Shown here: positions 19,236 through 27,532 of the stretch, piece after piece
Position numbering within the stretch: position 1 is the stretch's first letter
Layout: every line of letters starts with the position of its first letter
Assembly: GCF_002163625.1 (NCBI RefSeq)
Contig: NZ_CP020892.1
Span: 806,001 to 870,000 of the forward strand
Direction: 5' to 3'
Origin: Pseudomonas sp. M30-35
GTDB lineage: Bacteria > Pseudomonadota > Gammaproteobacteria > Pseudomonadales > Pseudomonadaceae
DNA: 64,000 nucleotides
The notes under the pieces: model-generated
What the model was told of the DNA's origin: nothing
What the model saw: only the letters and a program-made list of their open reading frames with translations
The model's database searches: none
Translations under genes and position numbers: made by a program

Positions 19236-21890
19236 ATGAGTGATGCAACCCACGCAGACGTCTTGCTGGCTGATTTACCTAAAAACACGCGCGGTCGGCT
19301 CAAGGTGTTTTTAGGTGCCGCGCCAGGTGTCGGTAAAACCTTTGCCATGCTCCAAGCTGCGCAAGCTCTGCAACGTGCGGGTACTGACGTGCGTGTCGCG
19401 GTTGTAGAAACCCATGGTCGAGTCGAAACTGAGGCGATGCTGGTCGGCTTGCCGCAACAAGCGCCGCGTCAGTTGGAGCACCGTGGGGTATTAATGCGCG
19501 AGATGGATCTGGATGCCATTCTCGCGCAGCCGCCCAAGCTGGTATTGGTCGATGAGTTGGCGCATAGCAATGCCCCCGGCAGTCGTCATAGCAAGCGCTG
19601 GCAAGACGTACAGGAGTTGTTGGATTCGGGCGTCGATGTTTACACCACGGTCAATGTCCAGCACCTCGAATCACTCAATGATCAAGTGCGTGATATCACC
19701 GGCGTGCAAGTGCGCGAAACATTACCGGATTGGGTGCTGCAGGAAGCCGATGAGATTCTGCTAATCGACCTGCCCACGCGCGAGCTACTTGAGCGTTTGC
19801 GTGAGGGTAAGGTTTATGTGCCGGAGCAAGCGCGCGCAGCCATAGATGCTTTTTTCAGCCAGACCAACCTGACAGCCTTGCGTGAGCTGGCAATGCAAAC
19901 CGCGGCAGCGCGGGTTGATGCTGAGTTGACGCGACGCCACCGGTTGAGTGGGGGCGGCGTACCGGTTTTACGTGGACGACTGCTGGTTGGTATCGACGGC
20001 GATATTCAGGCGGAACGCTTGGTGCGCCATGCGTTCAGGGTTGCTGAGCGTCGTCATTTGCCGTGGTCAGTGGTGCATGTCGATACCGGCGGGGCTCGCG
20101 ACGAGCAACGTTTGAGTTTGCTCCAGGCTGCGCAACAATTGGCCGAGCGTTTGGGGGGAGAAGTTGTAAGTTTGCGTGGCAGTGAACGTGCAAAAACCTT
20201 GCTTGAACATGCTCGTGAACGTCATGCAAGCCTGATCCTGGTCGGTCGAAGTCGCCCACGTCTATGGCGGCGCTGGTTAGGTCGGGGGCTTGCCGAGCGC
20301 CTAATCATGAACGGTCAAGGGCTGGAAATCTGCGCGCTAGATTGCGAGTCAGAACGGGCCATGCAACGGCGTCGGATCAGTGCGCCGCTGGTCTGGCGAA
20401 ATTATCTGCAGGCCTTGATCGCAACCGTCTTGGCGGCCTTTGTGGCGCTGGGCTTGTCGCACGTGCTTGAGCTGCCGAATATATCTCTGGTTTTTCTTGC
20501 TGCAGTACTGGTTGTGGCTGTGCGCAGCAGTTTGGGGCCTGCGTTGGTGTGTGCTGGTTGCTCGTTCCTGGCATACAATTTTTTGTTTATTCCGCCGACA
20601 CTTACCCTAACAATTGAGCGTCAAGAAGACGTCTTAACCTTGCTTTTTTTCCTGTTGATGGCCGCACTTACCGGTAATTTGGCCAGTCGCCAGCGTCAGC
20701 AGTTGCAAGCCTTGCGTCAGACTCAGGCGGAAACCGCGGGTTTGCTGGAGCTGTCCAGCAAACTAACGGCCGCGACTGATCGTCAGGCGGTGCTCAGCGC
20801 GGCAATGCAGCAGTTTTCACTGTGGCAAGAGATGGACGTCAGCGTGCTGGCGCTTAGTGATGACGGTACGTGGAAAGTCGAAGCGGGCACTCAGCGGTTA
20901 CTCACCGAGTTGGAGCGCGCTGCTGCCGACTGGTCTTGGCAGCATATCCAGCCAGCCGGGCTTGGCACCGATACCTTGCCGGGCGGGCATTGGTGGTGGT
21001 GCCCGTTGGCAGGTGAGGATGGTCCGTTAGCCTTGCTTGGCGTCAATCCCAAGAATGGCGCACCCTTGGCCAGTGCGCAGCGTCGTTTGATTGCCGCGCT
21101 CGCTCAACCCTTGGCACAGGCATTGAGCCGTGCGCAGCTTGCACAAGATTTAGAGGCGGCACGCCTGCATGGCCAAACTGAAGAGCTACGCAGTGCCTTA
21201 TTGGCTTCGGTGTCCCATGATTTGCGAACACCACTGACGGCGATGCGTGGCTCAATCGACAGCCTGCTGACGCTTGGCGAACAGATCCCGGTTGCGGATC
21301 GCTACGAATTACTGGAAGGCACACGCGACGAGGCCGAGCGTCTTGATCGCTATATCCAGAACTTGCTCGACATGACTCGCCTGGGCCATGGAGCTCTTAA
21401 GCTTGCACGGGACTGGGTGGCTCCATGCGATATCGTTGCCAGTGCCGTGCAGCGATTACGCTTGGTGCTTGCGCCACTGAGGGTCGAGCTATCGCTTGCC
21501 GATGACTTACCGCTACTTTACGTACATGCCGCGCTGATTGAGCAAGCGTTAGTCAATGTGTTGGAAAATGCGGCGCGCTTTTCACCTGTTAACGGGCGCC
21601 TGCGCGTCGTGGCGGAAAATGATGGCAAGGAGTTGCGCATCGCGGTTAGTGACCAAGGACCGGGTATTCCCGAACAGGAGCGCGATAAAATTTTCGATAT
21701 GTTCTATACCGCAGCCCGTGGTGATCGTGGCGGGCAAGGCACTGGTTTAGGTTTGGCGATATGCCAAGGAATGCTGGGAGCCCACGGCGGGCGAGTCAGC
21801 GTAGGTGAGGGGCTTGATGGGCGAGGGGCAACCCTGACACTGCACATACCGCTGTCACCACAACCGATAATGGAAGACGAGTCTGTATGA
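19236..21890 (+). CDS. kdpD: Osmosensitive K+ channel histidine kinase KdpD
   Basis: An 884-residue sensor kinase. The N-terminal KdpD domain has a Walker A motif 'GAAPGVGKTF' near residue 28 and 'LVDELAHSNAPGSRH', followed by a universal-stress-like domain around residues 250-370. Four closely packed membrane helices lie around residues 395-495, then a GAF-like region. The kinase core has phospho-acceptor His661 in 'SHDLRTPLTAM', an N box 'VLENAARFSP' and G boxes 'DQGPGIPEQE' and 'GTGLGLAICQ'. It senses low K+ or osmotic stress and phosphorylates KdpE. ATG 19236 is preferred over an upstream in-frame start inside kdpC. Confidence 0.97.
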   Translation: MSDATHADVLLADLPKNTRGRLKVFLGAAPGVGKTFAMLQAAQALQRAGTDVRVAVVETHGRVETEAMLVGLPQQAPRQLEHRGVLMREMDLDAILAQPPKLVLVDELAHSNAPGSRHSKRWQDVQELLDSGVDVYTTVNVQHLESLNDQVRDITGVQVRETLPDWVLQEADEILLIDLPTRELLERLREGKVYVPEQARAAIDAFFSQTNLTALRELAMQTAAARVDAELTRRHRLSGGGVPVLRGRLLVGIDGDIQAERLVRHAFRVAERRHLPWSVVHVDTGGARDEQRLSLLQAAQQLAERLGGEVVSLRGSERAKTLLEHARERHASLILVGRSRPRLWRRWLGRGLAERLIMNGQGLEICALDCESERAMQRRRISAPLVWRNYLQALIATVLAAFVALGLSHVLELPNISLVFLAAVLVVAVRSSLGPALVCAGCSFLAYNFLFIPPTLTLTIERQEDVLTLLFFLLMAALTGNLASRQRQQLQALRQTQAETAGLLELSSKLTAATDRQAVLSAAMQQFSLWQEMDVSVLALSDDGTWKVEAGTQRLLTELERAAADWSWQHIQPAGLGTDTLPGGHWWWCPLAGEDGPLALLGVNPKNGAPLASAQRRLIAALAQPLAQALSRAQLAQDLEAARLHGQTEELRSALLASVSHDLRTPLTAMRGSIDSLLTLGEQIPVADRYELLEGTRDEAERLDRYIQNLLDMTRLGHGALKLARDWVAPCDIVASAVQRLRLVLAPLRVELSLADDLPLLYVHAALIEQALVNVLENAARFSPVNGRLRVVAENDGKELRIAVSDQGPGIPEQERDKIFDMFYTAARGDRGGQGTGLGLAICQGMLGAHGGRVSVGEGLDGRGATLTLHIPLSPQPIMEDESV

Positions 21891-22579
21891 GCAGCAACCA
21901 GCCGACTGTTTTAGTCGTTGATGATGAAGCTCAGATTCGCAAGTTCTTGCGCATCAGCCTTGTTGCCAAAGGCTACCGGGTGATCGAAAGCGCGAATGGC
22001 AGCGATGGCCTGGCGCAAGCGGCGTTGACCAGTCCAGATTTGGTGGTGCTTGATCTCGGTCTGCCCGATATGGATGGCCAGCAGGTGTTGCGCGAGTTGC
22101 GTGAATGGTCACACGTGCCGGTATTAGTGCTGTCGGTTCGTGCTAGTGAAGGTGAAAAAGTTACCGCGCTGGATGCCGGTGCTAACGACTACATGACCAA
22201 GCCGTTTGGGATTCAGGAGTTTTTGGCGCGGGTACGTGTGCTATTGCGCCAAGCGGGTAGCGGCGAGCAAGCCGCGGCGGTTATCAGCAGCGGTCCATTG
22301 AGTGTCGACTTTGCTTATCGCCGGGTGCTGCTCAATGGATTGGAGGTCGCGCTGACCCGTAAGGAATATGCTGTGTTAGCGATTCTTGCCCGACACCTTG
22401 GTCGTGTCGTGACCCAGCAGCACCTGCTCAAGGATGTTTGGGGCGCCAGTCATGCAGATGACAGCCATTATCTGCGAGTGGTTATTGGCCACCTGCGACA
22501 GAAGCTCGGAGATGACCCCGCCGCGCCGCGCTTTATTATCACCGAGGCAGGTGTAGGGTATCGGTTGCTGGAGCAATGA
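21887..22579 (+). CDS. kdpE: Response regulator KdpE
   Basis: A 230-residue OmpR-family regulator whose start overlaps the kdpD stop as ATGA. The receiver has acidic residues 'VVDDEAQIRKFL', phospho-Asp in 'VVLDLGLPDMDG', 'LSVRASEGEKV' and the conserved Lys in 'DYMTKPFGIQE'. The winged-helix DNA-binding domain ends in 'GVGYRLLEQ'. Phosphorylated KdpE activates kdpFABC. The last codons GAG CAA TGA are part of the 42-bp sequence shared with the kdpF start, so the kdpE stop lies inside the second repeat copy. Confidence 0.97.
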   Translation: MSSNQPTVLVVDDEAQIRKFLRISLVAKGYRVIESANGSDGLAQAALTSPDLVVLDLGLPDMDGQQVLRELREWSHVPVLVLSVRASEGEKVTALDAGANDYMTKPFGIQEFLARVRVLLRQAGSGEQAAAVISSGPLSVDFAYRRVLLNGLEVALTRKEYAVLAILARHLGRVVTQQHLLKDVWGASHADDSHYLRVVIGHLRQKLGDDPAAPRFIITEAGVGYRLLEQ

Positions 22580-22617
22580 CTATGAGTATTCTCGACGGAT
22601 TGTCGCTGAGCTTGGCC
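22570..22617 (+). repeat. Direct repeat copy 2 (kdpE end plus kdpF fragment)
   Basis: Exact 42-base match of 22570-22611 with 14720-14761, with one mismatch and five more matching bases behind it. It starts inside the penultimate codons of kdpE and runs into the beginning of a broken kdpF. Confidence 0.97.
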
Positions 22618-22647
22618 TCACGCTTACAGCCGTGGGGGAGCGGTTAA
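22582..22647 (+). pseudogene. kdpF: Truncated kdpF remnant after kdpE
   Basis: The frame begins [12 protein letters not shown], identical to the real KdpF, then departs into unrelated residues (SRLQPWGSG) and stops at 22647 after 21 codons, losing most of the membrane helix. The kdpE stop overlaps the in-frame ATG six bases before it. The simplest reading is that kdpE was once followed by another kdpF, as in a tandem duplication of the operon, and the rest was deleted. It is probably non-functional. Confidence 0.85.
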
Positions 22648-22656
22648 AACCAAGCG

Positions 22657-23511
22657 TCAAGTATTGCCACGCATCTGCTCAACCAGATAATCGGCAAGGC
22701 ATTGCTGGATGTTGCTGAGGATCTTGGTCGAGGCGATTAGCGCCAGTTCAGTCGGGGCCGGTGCGGCCAATCCAAGTTGTTCGGTAATGATGCGTTGCTC
22801 GGGTCTTACCGCGCTGTGCGGCAGAAGGCTCAAGCCAATGTTTGCGGAAACGGCCGCTTGAATACTCGCCAGACTTTGCGAGCTGAATGCGATGTGCCAG
22901 CGTTGGCCAGCGGCTTCAAGTGCGCGAATGGCTCGCTCCCGATATAGGCAACCTTGTTCGTAAACCACCAGTGCAATGCTTTCTTGTTGCAATTGCCACT
23001 GGGCCCCTGCGACCCACTCAAGTTGCTCTGGCCAGGTTGCGATCGCTGCGCTTTGTTCAACGTTACGTTTGATCAGCGCAAGGTCCAGTTCACGATTTTG
23101 AAGTTGCTCATTGAGCTCACAACTGAGGCCGTTGCGTGTGTCCAGGCGGATATCCGGGAAGCGCTGATTAAAACCTGTCAGCAGTTCGATCAGCCGATCC
23201 AGAGGAAAATCCTCGGGGACGCCAAGGCTGACAACACCACGCATGTCACGAGCGCTGAGCATGTCACTGGCCTCCATGGCCAGAACGACGAGGCGTCGGG
23301 CATAGTTGAGCAGACGCTCGCCATCCTCCGTGAGCTGGATTGACTTGCTGGCGCGGCGCCTGATCAACAGCGGGCGGCCGATCTGGTCTTCGAGCTTTTT
23401 GATCTGCTGGCTGATGGTTGATTGTGTTCGGTTGACCTGGTCACTTGCGCGGGTGAAGCCGCCGGAGTCGACAACGGTCACGAAGGTTTTTAGCAGTTCA
23501 AGATCAAGCAT
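22657..23511 (-). CDS. LysR-family transcriptional regulator
   Basis: A 284-residue regulator starting at the ATG for MLDLELLKTFVTVVDSGG; an upstream in-frame ATG exists but lies in AT-rich promoter-like DNA. The winged helix-turn-helix is in residues 1-60 with 'FTRASDQVNRTQSTISQQIK'. The C-terminal effector domain (about 88-284) has the periplasmic-binding-like fold. It is divergent from a haloacid dehalogenase gene with a 109-bp gap that holds a 21-bp palindrome, so it probably controls that gene and itself. The effector is unknown. Confidence 0.92.
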   Translation of the reverse strand: MLDLELLKTFVTVVDSGGFTRASDQVNRTQSTISQQIKKLEDQIGRPLLIRRRASKSIQLTEDGERLLNYARRLVVLAMEASDMLSARDMRGVVSLGVPEDFPLDRLIELLTGFNQRFPDIRLDTRNGLSCELNEQLQNRELDLALIKRNVEQSAAIATWPEQLEWVAGAQWQLQQESIALVVYEQGCLYRERAIRALEAAGQRWHIAFSSQSLASIQAAVSANIGLSLLPHSAVRPEQRIITEQLGLAAPAPTELALIASTKILSNIQQCLADYLVEQMRGNT

Positions 23512-23531
23512 GGTTTTAAATTCGATTAATG

Positions 23532-23552
23532 AATTATTATTTAATAATAATT
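23532..23552. promoter_or_regulatory. AT-only palindrome between LysR and dehalogenase genes
   Basis: AATTATTATT and AATAATAATT form a perfect 10-bp inverted repeat around a single T. It sits 20 bp before the LysR start and 69 bp before the dehalogenase start, fitting an operator of the T-N11-A class for the LysR protein. Confidence 0.5.
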
Positions 23553-23620
23553 TAATTTTCAACTTTAGTCTGTTGGCCCGACGATTGACTCCTTCCTATT
23601 GTTTTTAGAGGTTGTTCGTC

Positions 23621-24331
23621 ATGTCACTCCAACACTTCGCAAAACCGCAATGGCTCACCTTTGATTGCTACGGCACGCTGATCCAGTGGGATGAAGGTCT
23701 GCTCGAATGTGTTCGTGAGTTGTTAGCGCTCAAGGGGATCAGTCATCGCGAGACCGATTTCATTCGCGTTTATGATCAATACGAATACGGTCTGGAGCAG
23801 CAACCCAGCTACATGAGCTTCCGTCAGGTGTCAGAGCAAGCGTTGCGGCGCACCTTGACCGATTTGGGTGTCGGTTATGAACAAGGTGATGGCGAGGCAT
23901 TCGTTGCCCGTATCGGGCGCATGCCTCCATTTCCTGAAGTGGTTGAAACGCTGGGCTGGCTGAAACAGCAGGGATTCAAACTGAGTATCGTGTCCAACAC
24001 CGATGACAACATCATTGCTGGCAATGTGGCGCAGTTGGGTGGGCATATTGATCGGGTGATTACGGCACAACAGGCCGAAGCGTATAAGCCCAATCCTCGG
24101 CTCTTCGATTTCGCCCATGCCAGCCTCGGCGTGCAGCGCTCGCAAGTGTTGCATATCTGCGCTAGCCCACACCTCGACTTGGTTGCAGCCCGAGACATGG
24201 GCTTTCACTGTATCTGGATCGACCGCGGCACCCAGCGAGTCGCACCGGCTGACTACCAACCCGATGCGGTGCTGGCAACGCTTGATGAACTGCGCCAGCT
24301 TTTCGCAAGCCTCGGCTGGACGCATGATTAA
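23621..24331 (+). CDS. HAD-superfamily haloacid dehalogenase, type II
   Basis: A 236-residue hydrolase. The nucleophile motif 'LTFDCYGTLIQW' places the catalytic Asp at residue 15; 'IVSNTDDN' is motif II, and 'AYKPNPRLFDFA' supplies the conserved Lys. These and the length fit (S)-2-haloacid dehalogenases, which remove chloride from short 2-haloalkanoates, though many proteins of the family act on phosphates or unknown substrates. The ATG at 23621 follows an AGAGG site. The divergent LysR gene probably regulates it. Confidence 0.88.
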   Translation: MSLQHFAKPQWLTFDCYGTLIQWDEGLLECVRELLALKGISHRETDFIRVYDQYEYGLEQQPSYMSFRQVSEQALRRTLTDLGVGYEQGDGEAFVARIGRMPPFPEVVETLGWLKQQGFKLSIVSNTDDNIIAGNVAQLGGHIDRVITAQQAEAYKPNPRLFDFAHASLGVQRSQVLHICASPHLDLVAARDMGFHCIWIDRGTQRVAPADYQPDAVLATLDELRQLFASLGWTHD

Positions 24332-24451
24332 AGAGCAAGCGATGACTCAATAACTGAGCAGCAAGTGCTGCCCATGTGTTGAAGCGCAGTGACGTTGATT
24401 AGTCTGAGATTCGCGCAGCACGTTGCTATCTCAACGCCTGTTTGCGCATGG

Positions 24452-24472
24452 CTGCACACCTGAGGTGTGCAG
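24452..24472. terminator. Hairpin between convergent dehalogenase and phosphatase genes
   Basis: CTGCACACC and GGTGTGCAG form a perfect 9-bp stem with a 3-base loop. It lies between two convergent genes, but there is no T-run on either side, so termination is only a guess. Confidence 0.4.
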
Positions 24473-24491
24473 GGCCTGCCCATATATCAGG

Positions 24492-25118
24492 TCATAGAAC
24501 CGGTTGCTCAGGGCGTTCTTCAGGGTCAGATTTTCCAACAATCCGTATTTTGTTGTGGTCTGAGATTTTTGAAAAAAGCAGGCTTCCATATTCAGGATCT
24601 TCTGACGTTCTATAGTGGCCGGTATCTATTAAATCGTTAATGCATGAGCTGTGGGTCACGACTATCAGGTTTCTATTGGTGGTCTTGTGCTTTAACAGGT
24701 CGTCAACGATGTCGCTTCCGCAAATGGTCTTGCTATTTGCTAGTGGGTTAGCTTTTCCAAACATGAAGTCTGATGTTTGAACTGTTCTGATAGCTGGGCT
24801 TGTAAGGATGTCGGTATTGTCCAGTGTGAAGTTTGACTTTAAACGGTTTCCTGTCTCTTTTGCTCTCTCGCTTCCAAGCGATGTGATTCCGTCATCGGGA
24901 CCTAAACACGGGTTGCTTGAGCGGTCGCAGCGTTCTTCGTGTCTTACCAATAAGATGATATTTCCACTTTTCCAGTCTTCAGAAAGGCCTGAGCTGACTA
25001 GTTTTTTATTCGAATCTAAGTCCTCTACAGTTTTTTGTGCAAACGAGTCGTAAGCAAAAAAAATAGTGCCAATAAAACCAATGGTTAATACTGCTTTCGA
25101 TCGGTTGCTATTGAACAT
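24492..25118 (-). CDS. Secreted histidine phosphatase-family protein
   Basis: A 208-residue protein with an N-terminal hydrophobic segment ('AVLTIGFIGTIFFAYDSFA') that should be a signal peptide or anchor. The catalytic loop 'LLVRHEERCDRS' holds the phospho-accepting His with Arg, and 'VVTHSSCINDLI' carries the second His. It has Glu after RH where Gly is common. The arrangement resembles Ais/PmrG-type lipopolysaccharide heptose phosphatases, but that is a loose comparison. Its DNA is clearly richer in A and T than neighbouring core genes and codon use is different, which suggests acquisition. Start taken at MFNSNRSK; another ATG is five codons upstream. Confidence 0.75.
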   Translation of the reverse strand: MFNSNRSKAVLTIGFIGTIFFAYDSFAQKTVEDLDSNKKLVSSGLSEDWKSGNIILLVRHEERCDRSSNPCLGPDDGITSLGSERAKETGNRLKSNFTLDNTDILTSPAIRTVQTSDFMFGKANPLANSKTICGSDIVDDLLKHKTTNRNLIVVTHSSCINDLIDTGHYRTSEDPEYGSLLFSKISDHNKIRIVGKSDPEERPEQPVL

Positions 25119-25609
25119 TTGGAGTATCCACAATTTGTATTTCGTATAGCTGTTTCTTAGCTATACAACTTATCGAGTGATAATTGGGAACCTCCCTGGA
25201 AACCCTGCTGAGATCAGTACTGATCTGAAATAGAATCATCTCCTAATTGGGTTAAGGAATTTTTACGTGAGGACATAGTGTTTTTTTGACAGGCAAGTCA
25301 TCGCGATCATTACGTCGGCCGAGGTCGACAGCCCGGCGTCGGAGCTACGTTGTGAGCATGGAGTCAGATCAGGGGTTTTATAGACGTGTCGGGCCAAATC
25401 CGGCGCAATGGAGGCGTCGTTGATGGCCCGGCAGGGAGATATGTTTCTGCAGGCGGTTCGCTCGGGTTGGACCCGCGTTGCCTGCTATTGCTACCAGCCT
25501 CTACTGCCCTTGGAAAATACCGCGATCGCCGAACTCCTCATCCGGTTCATGCACAATCGGCGCATGAACAACCAGCACAACTGTTTCAGCGTTTTGGTTT
25601 GGGTTAGAG
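25119..25609. other. Gene-poor stretch with two palindromes; no convincing gene
   Basis: Near the phosphatase start lie two perfect palindromes: GTATAGCT/AGCTATAC (25144-25166, 7-base loop) and the 16-base AGATCAGTACTGATCT (25211-25226). The part from about 25300 to 25600 is GC-richer than what precedes it and has short open frames on both strands, for example 25386-25607 plus, but none has a recognisable domain or ribosome site. It could be a gene remnant; I cannot identify it. Confidence 0.5.
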
Positions 25610-26323
25610 CTATTCGCTGGCAATTCGTTCCAAACGATAGCCATAGCCATAGATGGTCGCGAGGCGCCAGCCGTTTTCGGGGGTGAGTCCAAGCTTAGTG
25701 CGCAGCCGGTAAATGTGGGTGTCTAGCGGGCGTGATGAATGGACTTCTTCACGGGGCCAGAAACGCTCATAGAGGTATTCGCGTGAGAGCGGGCGGTCTA
25801 TGTTGCTGATCAAGCACTTTGCCAAGCTGTATTCACGCTCGGTCAGGTTAACTGGCGTGTCATTGCGTTTAACTTGCTGTTCGGTGTCATCAAACAGCAG
25901 GTCGTAGACCTTGAGCGAAGGGCTTTTGATTTGCGCGATGTTGCCTTGACGACGCAGGACTGCAAGCACTCGGGCTTGTAGCTCCTGACTGCGGAAGGGT
26001 TTGTTGATGTAGTCATCGGCGCCTTCATTCAGCGCCAGTACCACATCTTGCTCTCGATTCCGGCTGGTTAGCATTATGACCGGAGGCTGTTTTTCAAGAT
26101 GTTTTCGGCTCCAGCGCAAAACCGCCAATCCACTCACGTCAGGCAGTTGCCAGTCGAGAATGAGTAGGTCGAATGTTTCGCGCTTCAGTTGCTTGAGTAA
26201 TTCTTCGCCACGGTTGAAGCCATGCAAGCTCCAAGGGTCCTCATTCTGCTTTGCAATACTTTGCAGGGTGTGAGTTATGCGGTCGAGCTCAGCTTGTTCG
26301 TCATCCAGTATTGCTATGCGCAT
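25610..26323 (-). CDS. OmpR-family response regulator
   Basis: A 237-residue regulator. The receiver has the acidic pair Asp7-Asp8, phospho-acceptor Asp57 in 'LLILDWQLPDVSG', Thr86 in 'IMLTSRNRE' and Lys108 in 'DDYINKPF'. A winged-helix DNA-binding domain occupies about residues 138-234 with 'LTEREYSLAKCLI' and 'VHSSRPLDTHIYRLR'. No kinase gene adjoins it. The nearest is the CHASE2 histidine kinase 2.3 kb away on the other strand, the only orphan kinase in the window, and I infer they are partners. In P. aeruginosa, as I remember it, a response regulator and sensor also lie next to ppa. Confidence 0.93.
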   Translation of the reverse strand: MRIAILDDEQAELDRITHTLQSIAKQNEDPWSLHGFNRGEELLKQLKRETFDLLILDWQLPDVSGLAVLRWSRKHLEKQPPVIMLTSRNREQDVVLALNEGADDYINKPFRSQELQARVLAVLRRQGNIAQIKSPSLKVYDLLFDDTEQQVKRNDTPVNLTEREYSLAKCLISNIDRPLSREYLYERFWPREEVHSSRPLDTHIYRLRTKLGLTPENGWRLATIYGYGYRLERIASE

Positions 26324-26796
26324 AGCTTGGAACTACCCGTCTCCATATAACGAATGGGTTGAAATGAGTAAGGCTATTTTTCTCATGAATCGTTTACTTC
26401 GGAATCTGAACAAATGTGAGATTTACCTAAATACAGCATTACGATTTGTTAAATTTACTCAACATTAAAACCCATACAAGCACTTTTAATGATTCAAATC
26501 AAGGCGGCAGAACGTGCTTGTGATCGCCTGCTGTGGGGGATGCAAGCAAGTAATCATGTAGGTGATTAGCCTGTGTATGGCCGGGTTTGTACGGCGCTCT
26601 AGATACTCTCTGGGACAGGCAATATTTCAGCTTAGCCACCTGATCCATGGAAAAAGTGAAGGGTTGGCTTGAGTAAACAGCTACAGGGGCAAGTGTTCTG
26701 GCGTGCTTATGTAGCCGCTAACACTGTCTTGGCGTGGATAGCTAAGTCCGCGTTAAGTTTTGAATTAACTGCTCTGAACATCAGGCAGTAAAAGAG

Positions 26797-26833
26797 TTCA
26801 ATCTATTGCTCAAGGATTGTGCAATAGATTGAA
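26797..26833. repeat. Perfect 13-bp inverted repeat in the gene-poor gap
   Basis: TTCAATCTATTGC (26797-26809) is matched by GCAATAGATTGAA (26821-26833) around an 11-base loop. No T-run follows on the plus strand. It might be an operator or the stem of an untranslated RNA. Confidence 0.6.
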
Positions 26834-27137
26834 AGTGAGCGGCATGGAAGCTGCGAATGAAAGCCATAGGCCGGGAGGCGTTAATTTCCGCGAACAGCGG
26901 TTGTTAAGAGTTGCCTTGAGTGTTCAGCTGAAAACGGATTTTGTTGGCTGATTGCGATGTAGGTGCTTGGTTTTCATATGTAAAGGACTTCTGTGGTACG
27001 TGCGCAGATTCCGTAAGGAGAGTGTCGGTGTTGGATGGAACCAACGTGGAGCTGGATTCTCGCTAGCTGTCGGGCTTGCTCGATGGGCGGCGAGCTGTAG
27101 CTAGGATGCTACTGTGCAAGGATGCTTCAGGGATGAT

Positions 27138-27398
27138 TTAGCGCAGCGGCTGCTGCACTGTGGCAGGCCAGATTTGTTGTTCAGTTATGCAGTCGAACTT
27201 CATTGTCGCGCTTAGTAAATAGCACAAGGATGTGCTTCCCATTGAGGCTCTTGGGTTAATTAAACCTTTATATCGACCCTCGGGAGTAACAATTGAGGGG
27301 CTGGCGTCAGAGAGTCGAGGGTATGAAAAGCGAATTTGCGAACGCTCGACTTTAGTGATCTTAAATGAATATTTGATTCGCGTTGCTCGTCCCTGCAT
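27138..27398 (-). CDS. Doubtful small protein of unknown function
   Basis: An 86-codon frame starting with ATG, containing a proline- and glycine-punctuated middle ('SIVTPEGRYKGLINPRASMG') and two cysteines. I recognise no family, and the ribosome-binding site is weak. It is listed because it is the only frame of reasonable composition in a 1.3-kb gap; it may be chance. Confidence 0.22.
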   Translation of the reverse strand: MQGRATRIKYSFKITKVERSQIRFSYPRLSDASPSIVTPEGRYKGLINPRASMGSTSLCYLLSATMKFDCITEQQIWPATVQQPLR

Positions 27399-27500
27399 GG
27401 TTAGTGCTACTCACTGTCGAGTGAAGGCTGACCCTGCAAAGTTTTGATTGTCGTTTTGATCTGTCTGTGAGGTAACGCATACGTTCGTGCTATGTTGTGA

Positions 27501-27532
27501 TTGAGTTATTGAGTTATTGAGTTATTGAGTGA
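27501..27532 (+). repeat. 8-bp tandem repeat upstream of the FecR gene
   Basis: Three exact copies of TTGAGTTA at 27501, 27509 and 27517 and a fourth with one change (TTGAGTGA) at 27525. The array ends 76 bp before the first possible start of the FecR-domain gene and just before the TATA-rich stretch. It could be a set of regulator binding sites or a simple slippage repeat. Confidence 0.9.

Noticed and set aside
22570..22647. Direct repeat considered as attachment site or insertion-sequence target duplication
   Set aside because: The 42-bp sequence is coding start of kdpF, the bracketed DNA is a normal kdp operon, and no integrase, transposase or terminal inverted repeat is present.
25386..25686. 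Overlapping 70-90-codon plus-strand frames
   Set aside because: No domain, weak or no ribosome sites, and they run into the 3' end of the opposite-strand response regulator; noted only as a gene-poor stretch.
27501..27532. Tandem TTGAGTTA copies considered as CRISPR
   Set aside because: Units are only 8 bp with no spacers.
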